Shown in pieces: positions 27,729-32,780 of a stretch of 32,780 nt of DNA; within the stretch, counting starts at the first letter, position 1, and every line of letters starts with the position of its first letter. Location of the stretch: the NCBI GenBank assembly GCA_027076405.1, contig JALTJN010000500.1, positions 1-32,780 on the forward strand, given 5' to 3'. The notes below the pieces were generated by a model, which did not search any database, was not told the origin of the DNA, and saw only the letters and a list, made by a program, of their open reading frames with translations. Source of the DNA: Chromatiales bacterium (GTDB taxonomy: Bacteria > Pseudomonadota > Gammaproteobacteria > UBA6429). The position numbers were made by a program, and so were the translations under genes.

Positions 27729-27900
27729 TACTTTCTCCTGTCCCTTACACTAAATAAAGGATCTGTTAGGGTTACGCCTCCACACACCCCATTTAATCAA
27801 CCACTCCGCCATATTAGCTTTAGTAATATATATCCAGCGGAGCAGCACCCTGACAAATGTGTCGGTGTGTGTGTGTCGTTAATTTAAATTTGCCAAATCG
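27729..27900 (-). promoter_or_regulatory. rpsB 5' leader, likely S2 autoregulatory element
   Basis: The roughly 170-base leader from the predicted start near 27901 contains GGGGTGTGTGGAGGCGTAACCC (27790-27769, minus strand; a GGGT/ACCC stem with a GUGGAGGC loop), which resembles from memory the conserved GGGG...GUGGAGGC...AACCCC part of the Escherichia rpsB leader bound by S2. About 75 bases further upstream is a (CA)6 repeat (27876-27865) complementary to the GGUGUGUG of the same arm. Feedback by S2 is established in Escherichia and inferred here. Confidence 0.55.
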
Positions 27901-27937
27901 GCGCGCGCTTTATACCATATTTGGCTTGCAGCAACAA
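27901..27937 (-). promoter_or_regulatory. rpsB promoter with GC-rich discriminator
   Basis: On the minus strand TTGTTG (27937-27932), a 17-base spacer, then TATAAA (27914-27909) followed at once by GCGCGCGC (27908-27901). The -10 and the GC-rich discriminator are the pattern of ribosomal protein and rRNA promoters inhibited by ppGpp/DksA. The -35 is weak (three of six). Confidence 0.6.
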
Positions 27938-27982
27938 TCAAGATCACTCAAACTCTTGAATTAATACCAATTTTCATCAAAT

Positions 27983-28005
27983 TGCCTACAAATCAGGCAG
28001 TTTTT
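27983..28005 (+). promoter_or_regulatory. Terminator-like hairpin just before map
   Basis: TGCCT (27983-27987) pairs with AGGCA (27995-27999), seven-base loop, followed by G and five T residues. It is a short stem, 18 bases upstream of the map start. It could act as a weak attenuator of map-glnD or be chance. I found no convincing plus-strand promoter box pair in the divergent region, so I cannot tell whether the hairpin lies in the transcript. Confidence 0.3.
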
Positions 28006-28023
28006 CAAACAGGAATCACTTAA

Positions 28024-28794
28024 ATGGCCGTTACCATCAAAACAGCTGAGCAAATCGAAAAAATGCGTATCGCCGGCCGACTAGCTGCTGAAGTACTTGA
28101 AATGATTGAACCCCATGTCCAAGTGGGCGTAACCACAAACGAACTGGATAAAATTTGTCACGACTATATTGTTAATGAACAACAGGCTATCCCCGCCCCT
28201 CTCGATTACCATGGTTTTCCCAAATCAATTTGCACTTCGGTCAATCAGGTGATTTGTCACGGGATTCCCAATGAAAAACGCCTGAAAAATGGCGATATGA
28301 TCAATATTGATATCACTGTTATCAAAGATGGCTGGCATGGTGATACCAGTAAAATGTTTTTTGTCGGTGAGGCATCGATTCAAAGTAAAAGAGTCGCAAA
28401 AATCAGCTATGAGTGTATGTCGAAAGGGATTGCACTGGTAAAGCCCGGTGCCCGCCTTGGTGATATTGGTGCTGCAATTCAGCAACATGCAGAAAGTAAT
28501 AACTACTCGGTGGTTCAGGAATATTGTGGCCACGGTATCGGCGAAAAATTTCACGAAGATCCGCAAGTTTTACATTATGGTAAGGCAAACACCGGTCTGG
28601 TATTAGAAACGGGAATGATTTTTACGATTGAGCCCATGATTAACGTTGGAAAACGAAACGTAAAACTGTTGAAAGATGGCTGGACCGTCGTATCCAAAGA
28701 TCGCAGCCTCTCTGCGCAATGGGAACACACCATTCTTGTTACTGAAACCGGGCATGAAATTTTAACCTTGCGTAAAGAAGAAACGATTTCATGA
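28024..28794 (+). CDS. map: Type I methionine aminopeptidase
   Basis: Removes the initiator methionine from nascent proteins. The 256-residue enzyme has all pita-bread-fold residues: H79 (VICHGIP), metal ligands D96 (NIDITV), D107 (WHGDTSK), H170 (CGHGIG), E203 (TIEPM) and E234 (QWEHTI). These fall one residue before the Escherichia numbering. ATG with AGGA nine bases upstream. Divergent from rpsB, as in Escherichia, and overlapping glnD by ATGA. Confidence 0.98.
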   Translation: MAVTIKTAEQIEKMRIAGRLAAEVLEMIEPHVQVGVTTNELDKICHDYIVNEQQAIPAPLDYHGFPKSICTSVNQVICHGIPNEKRLKNGDMINIDITVIKDGWHGDTSKMFFVGEASIQSKRVAKISYECMSKGIALVKPGARLGDIGAAIQQHAESNNYSVVQEYCGHGIGEKFHEDPQVLHYGKANTGLVLETGMIFTIEPMINVGKRNVKLLKDGWTVVSKDRSLSAQWEHTILVTETGHEILTLRKEETIS

Positions 28795-31454
28795 ACGGTG
28801 TAAATCGCCCGTTCAATGATCCTGAGTTATTCGACAAACAACATTTTGAATCTGAACTCAAAAATCATGATAACCCTCTCGTTCTTTTTAAAGACACCTT
28901 AAAGAATGCCACCAATGTATTAAATCAACGATTTAAAGCCGGACGTGCCGCAACAGAGCTGGTACTGGCACGCTCCAACATTGTAGACGAAGTATTAATA
29001 CAGGCATGGCTACAATATTTCCCGAAAGATGCAACAGATATCGCACTACTTGCAGTTGGTGGCTATGGTCGGGGTGAGCTCCACCCGGCTTCTGATGTTG
29101 ATGTACAAATTCTCCTTAAAGATGATGAAGAGCATCACAATAAAGCACTGGGACAATTTATTACTTTTCTCTGGGACATTGGACTGGAAATTGGTCATAG
29201 TGTTCGCACACTCGACGAATGTGTTGCTGAAGCAACCGCCGATATTACCGTTGCAACCAATTTACAGGAAGGCCGCCTGCTAATCGGCCCGAAAGATCTT
29301 TTCAATAAACAACGGGAACTCTGTGCCCCCGATAAAATCTGGTCAAGTAAAGATTTTTTTCAGGCAAAGCTGGATGAGCAAATTAGCCGCCATGAAAAAT
29401 ATCATGATACAGCCTATAACCTGGAACCTAATATTAAAGAAGGCCCGGGTGGTTTACGCGATATACAGGTTATTGGCTGGGTTGCTAAACGACACTTCAA
29501 TGTTGATACCCTTAAAGATTTAATTAAAGACGAGTTTATAACCGAGCAGGAATACAAGTCATTGCATGAAGGCCAGGCCTTTTTATGGAAAATCCGTTTT
29601 GGCTTACATGTGATAACAGGGCGACGTGAAGATCGTTTGCTGTTTGATCATCAACGTGAACTTGCAAAGCAGTTTGGCTATCGGGATGACCGACATCATT
29701 TAGCCGTTGAATATTTCATGAAGCAATACTATCGCACGGTAATGGAACTCAGTCGTTTAAATGAAATGCTACTACAACTTTTCAAGGAAGAAATATTACT
29801 GGTTAATGATTCAAGTGAACCAGTTGAAATTAATAACCGCTTTCAGTCTCGCAAAGGATTTATTGAAGTTGTGCATGAAAGTGTATTTCGACGCTACCCT
29901 TTTGCATTACTGGAAATTTTTCTTTTGCTCGAGCAACACCCCGAACTCAAAGGGGTTCGTGCCAATACCATTCGTTTAATTCGTGATCACCGTTATTTAA
30001 TCAACTCGCAATTCCGTGATGACCTCCGATGTAAATCATTATTTATGGAAATTATGCGTCAGACTGAAGGGGTGACCCATGAACTCCGGCGCATGAATCT
30101 TTATGGCATACTCGCAGCCTACTTGCCTGTTTTTGAAAATATCGTGGGTCAGATGCAGCATGATCTTTACCACGTTTATACTGTTGATGAACACACCTTA
30201 ACCGTTATCCGCAATTTACGACGTTACACGGTTCCCGAGTTTTATCATGAGTTTCCGCTTTGTAGCAGCATTATGAACAATGTTCCTAAACAGGAAATCG
30301 TTTTATTGGCGGGCTTGTTTCATGATATCGCAAAAGGCCGTGGTGGTGACCATGCTATTTTAGGGGCTGAAGATGCCATCGCATTTTGTAAGCAACATGG
30401 ATTAAGTACCTTTGATAGTAATCTGGTTGCCTGGCTAGTTCGTCATCACCTGATTATGTCATCAACTGCCCAACGTAAAGATATAACCGATCCGGATGTG
30501 GTACATGAGTTTGCTCAACTCATGGGTGACAAAATGCATCTTGATTATTTATTTTTATTAACTGTTTCGGATATTCGGGCAACAAGTTCTTCCGTATGGA
30601 ATTCATGGAAAGGAACTTTATTACGTGAACTGTATTCAGCAACTGAAGCAGCATTCAGGCGCGGACTTGAAAACCCGGTCATTCAGTCTGAACGAATAAA
30701 AGATTACCAGCGACAAGCCCGTGAAACACTTGTTGCTAAAAACATTAGTGAAAAAGATATTGATATTTTATGGGATACATTTGGTGATGAATATTTTATT
30801 CGATATTCACCAAATGAAATAATATGGCACACAGAAAATATTTTACTTGCCGATAAAAACATTACACCACTTATTTTTTTACGAAAGCGGCCCAAAGCTG
30901 ACGGCACTGAAATATTTATTCATACCGAATACAACAGTAATTTATTTACTATTATTACAACCATTATAGAACAAATGAATTTAACGGTAATGGATGCGCG
31001 TGTTTTTACTTCCAGAGACCATTATACTCTGGATACATTTTTAGTATTAGAAGCGGACGGTTCACAACTGACAGACCGCTCACGCATTGAAAAACTAAAA
31101 GAAAAGCTAATTCATTACATTCTAGAACCGAATGCTGCCACACCCGGTATCACGCATCATATTCCTCGAGCGGCTAAACATTTTAAATTTCCAACTCAGG
31201 TTAGTTTTGAAAAAAATGAAATACAAAATCAAACCATGATGAAAGTTGTTGCCTACGATCGTCCCGGCCTGTTATCTCAAGTTGGCTCAGCAATGCATGC
31301 TTGCGGGGTCACATTACATAAGGCAAAAGTCGCAACCTTTGGTGAAAAAGCAGAAGACATTTTCTTTATTACAGATAATGAAGGCAAACAAATTAATGAA
31401 GCGGAAAAACTAAAGTGTTTAGAGCAAACAATCATTGAAAGGTTAGAGGGTTAA
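28791..31454 (+). CDS. glnD: Bifunctional uridylyltransferase/uridylyl-removing enzyme GlnD
   Basis: The glutamine sensor that adds or removes UMP on PII proteins, controlling glutamine synthetase and nitrogen genes. The 887-residue protein has the nucleotidyltransferase motif GGYGRGELHPASDVD (90-104), a PII-uridylyltransferase middle region, an HD hydrolase domain with LFHDIAKGRGGDH (about 508-520), and two C-terminal ACT domains (about 706-780 and 816-887) that bind glutamine. All motifs look intact. The ATG overlaps the map stop, so the two are coupled. dapC/dapD genes that often follow glnD are not here. Confidence 0.97.
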   Translation: MNGVNRPFNDPELFDKQHFESELKNHDNPLVLFKDTLKNATNVLNQRFKAGRAATELVLARSNIVDEVLIQAWLQYFPKDATDIALLAVGGYGRGELHPASDVDVQILLKDDEEHHNKALGQFITFLWDIGLEIGHSVRTLDECVAEATADITVATNLQEGRLLIGPKDLFNKQRELCAPDKIWSSKDFFQAKLDEQISRHEKYHDTAYNLEPNIKEGPGGLRDIQVIGWVAKRHFNVDTLKDLIKDEFITEQEYKSLHEGQAFLWKIRFGLHVITGRREDRLLFDHQRELAKQFGYRDDRHHLAVEYFMKQYYRTVMELSRLNEMLLQLFKEEILLVNDSSEPVEINNRFQSRKGFIEVVHESVFRRYPFALLEIFLLLEQHPELKGVRANTIRLIRDHRYLINSQFRDDLRCKSLFMEIMRQTEGVTHELRRMNLYGILAAYLPVFENIVGQMQHDLYHVYTVDEHTLTVIRNLRRYTVPEFYHEFPLCSSIMNNVPKQEIVLLAGLFHDIAKGRGGDHAILGAEDAIAFCKQHGLSTFDSNLVAWLVRHHLIMSSTAQRKDITDPDVVHEFAQLMGDKMHLDYLFLLTVSDIRATSSSVWNSWKGTLLRELYSATEAAFRRGLENPVIQSERIKDYQRQARETLVAKNISEKDIDILWDTFGDEYFIRYSPNEIIWHTENILLADKNITPLIFLRKRPKADGTEIFIHTEYNSNLFTIITTIIEQMNLTVMDARVFTSRDHYTLDTFLVLEADGSQLTDRSRIEKLKEKLIHYILEPNAATPGITHHIPRAAKHFKFPTQVSFEKNEIQNQTMMKVVAYDRPGLLSQVGSAMHACGVTLHKAKVATFGEKAEDIFFITDNEGKQINEAEKLKCLEQTIIERLEG

Positions 31455-31493
31455 TAATAAAAATCTTGCAGGCGGTTACTTCTCTGTAACAAG
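31453..31493 (-). terminator. Possible terminator for the VOC/permease pair
   Basis: In the 80-base convergent gap, GTTAC (31490-31486 on the minus strand) pairs with GTAAC (31479-31475) around a six-base loop, CTTG/CAAG may extend the stem (31493-31490, 31468-31465), and ATTTTTATTATT follows on the minus strand. The stem is short and interrupted by an eight-base bulge. On the plus strand no T-run follows, so the end of the glnD transcript remains unclear. Confidence 0.35.
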
Positions 31494-31534
31494 TAAAGCT
31501 TTTGACTTATCTTGACGTTTTGTTAGGCATATCA

Positions 31535-31915
31535 TTAGCTTTCAATAAATTCCAATGCATTCCCATCAGGATCTCGACAAAACAATGCCTTTCGACCTGA
31601 TTTGCTTTTTGTAAATGGCATTTCCATTTCTTCAAGTGATCTGACGAGTCTGTCGAGTGATTTAATTGAAAAAGCGATATGATGATCACGACCACCATGT
31701 TCGGGACGAACACTATTCTTGTCAGGATCATCAAGTTGCATTAAATGAATTTGTTGTTGCCCCGGTAAGATTAGCCATGCGCCGGGGTAACCTAAATCAG
31801 GACGTGTATTGTCAACTTCTAACCCAAGTACCTGCTCATAAAAAGTTAATGCAACATTAATATCCCGAACAATTAAACTGGCATGATGTAATTTTATTAT
31901 CAAATCTTCATTCAT
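31535..31915 (-). CDS. VOC (glyoxalase/dioxygenase-fold) family protein
   Basis: A 126-residue single-unit VOC protein: HHASLIVRDINVALTFYEQV (10-29) at the start, GRDHHIAFSI (76-85) in the middle and FCRDPDGNALEFIES at the end are the two beta-alpha-beta-beta-beta modules of the vicinal oxygen chelate fold. Possible metal ligands are H11, H57 or H79, and E122. The substrate is not predictable; lactoylglutathione lyase activity is doubtful because the second ligand position carries His rather than Glu. Its ATG overlaps the stop of the upstream permease (TAATG), so the two are probably co-expressed. Confidence 0.85.
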   Translation of the reverse strand: MNEDLIIKLHHASLIVRDINVALTFYEQVLGLEVDNTRPDLGYPGAWLILPGQQQIHLMQLDDPDKNSVRPEHGGRDHHIAFSIKSLDRLVRSLEEMEMPFTKSKSGRKALFCRDPDGNALEFIES

Positions 31916-32775
31916 TAAACTGCTCCATCTTCCGCCTGACTGATTGCGGTTAAATATGCTGCAAGTATCACCAGACTACCGCCAATCCATTCACGTAATT
32001 CAATCACTTCATTTGTCAGCAACAATGAAGAAATTGCACCAACAACAATTTCAAATAACAATATAATTGCTGAGCGATGCACCGGCATATTCGTTACGCC
32101 ATAAACCACGGCTATATTCATTAACGTCATTGCAACAGCACCTAAAATCCAGGCTGCTGCCACCACTTCTGTCGATACCGCTAACTCTTGTTGTGTAAAA
32201 ATAATAAGAATAAATGCAACGAATAAAACACCTAACCAACCTGTTGCCGTTTTCACCATAATTGATGCATGGTTTAACTTATGAATAAGCACATTTGTAA
32301 TTGCAAAAGCAATACCTGCCGATAATGCTAACCAGTCTGCCTTATCTTTGGGCGCAGGAAAACCTAACGACTCATGCCATAACATAATCACCGCACCAAT
32401 CATGGCAACACCTAAAATAGCAATTGAGCGGCGAGAAAGTTGTTCGCCTAAAAAGAACACACCTAATAATGTTGCCCATAAAGGCGATAAATAAAAGAGC
32501 AATAAAACACGAACAACATTACCCTCCAGCACAGCAAGAATAAATGCAATATTTGTCCAGCCAGTAGCGATTGCCATAAAGAAAAACAGGTACGGATGCG
32601 AAAGCCATTCTCGCCAGCCTTTGTATAAAACCGGAATGGCAATAATCAAAGTTCCACAATACATCAGAGCAGAAGCCCACAAACCATGCAACCCGCTGTC
32701 ACCCAATAAACGTAACGGGAACCAAATAAGCCCCCACATAGTCGAGGCAAAGAGTAAACCAACTACGGGTAACAT
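31915..32775 (-). CDS. EamA/DMT-family permease, start possibly upstream of window
   Basis: A 286-residue membrane protein with ten hydrophobic segments arranged as two similar five-helix halves, the drug/metabolite transporter (EamA) pattern; PLWATLLGVFFLGEQLSRR at the end of the first half and EIVVGAISSLLLTNEVIELR in the second are the typical EamA endings. Substrate unknown; metabolite export is the usual guess. The ATG at 32775 lies five bases from the window edge with no room to see a ribosome site, so the true start may be upstream. It overlaps the VOC gene by one base. Shows no sign of degeneration. Confidence 0.85.
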   Translation of the reverse strand: MLPVVGLLFASTMWGLIWFPLRLLGDSGLHGLWASALMYCGTLIIAIPVLYKGWREWLSHPYLFFFMAIATGWTNIAFILAVLEGNVVRVLLLFYLSPLWATLLGVFFLGEQLSRRSIAILGVAMIGAVIMLWHESLGFPAPKDKADWLALSAGIAFAITNVLIHKLNHASIMVKTATGWLGVLFVAFILIIFTQQELAVSTEVVAAAWILGAVAMTLMNIAVVYGVTNMPVHRSAIILLFEIVVGAISSLLLTNEVIELREWIGGSLVILAAYLTAISQAEDGAV

Positions 32776-32780
32776 TGAAT

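Noticed and set aside
1..32780. Insertion sequences, CRISPR arrays, prophage or defence genes
   Set aside because: No transposase, spaced repeats, integrase, att-like flanks or defence domains seen; almost all of the window is conserved housekeeping genes in expected order.

Overview
The window looks like ordinary chromosomal core DNA from an AT-rich gammaproteobacterium outside the enterics. Gene order is the main clue: rpsB-tsf-pyrH-frr-uppS-cdsA-dxr-rseP-bamA-skp-lpxD-fabZ-lpxA runs divergently from map-glnD, with uppS-cdsA before dxr as in Pseudomonas rather than dxr first as in Escherichia. Complex I has separate nuoC and nuoD, a NuoG without the N7 cysteines, and a DUF2818 gene after nuoN, a combination seen in beta- and non-enteric gammaproteobacteria. 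I cannot name the genus from sequence alone.

Layout from left to right. Positions 1-14709, minus strand: a complete 14-gene NADH:quinone oxidoreductase operon, nuoA to nuoN, transcribed right to left, followed by the first part of a DUF2818 gene cut by the window edge. Positions 14710-15076: a 367-base gap with a likely nuo promoter (TTGACA/TAGACT with a GC-rich discriminator) lying inside a 40-bp inverted repeat. Positions 15077-24966, minus strand: envelope and isoprenoid genes lpxA, fabZ, lpxD, skp, bamA, rseP, dxr, cdsA, uppS, plus frr. Positions 25019-27728, minus strand: pyrH, tsf and rpsB, separated by two strong intrinsic terminators. Positions 27729-28023: divergent regulatory region with the rpsB promoter and a probable S2-responsive leader. 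Positions 28024-31454, plus strand: map-glnD with a 4-base overlap. Positions 31535-32775, minus strand: a VOC-fold protein and a DMT/EamA permease, translationally coupled; this pair is the only accessory-looking part.

Functionally, the nuo operon encodes the proton-pumping entry of the respiratory chain. The lpx-bam cluster makes the lipid A precursor (LpxA, LpxD), hydroxyacyl substrates (FabZ), the outer-membrane protein folding route (Skp, BamA), envelope stress proteolysis (RseP), phospholipid precursor (CdsA) and the undecaprenyl carrier (Dxr then UppS). The rpsB-tsf-pyrH-frr genes serve translation and UMP phosphorylation. GlnD is the nitrogen-status sensor.

I find no mobile element, CRISPR array, tRNA, rRNA or defence system, and no convincing new multi-gene system. 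The points worth a second look are small: the dyad over the nuo promoter, a CA repeat complementary to the rpsB operator arm, an RBS-masking hairpin before the DUF2818 gene, a run of non-ATG starts in lpxD-fabZ-lpxA, a C10-type acyl ruler in LpxA, and a histone-like lysine/alanine tail on ribosomal protein S2.
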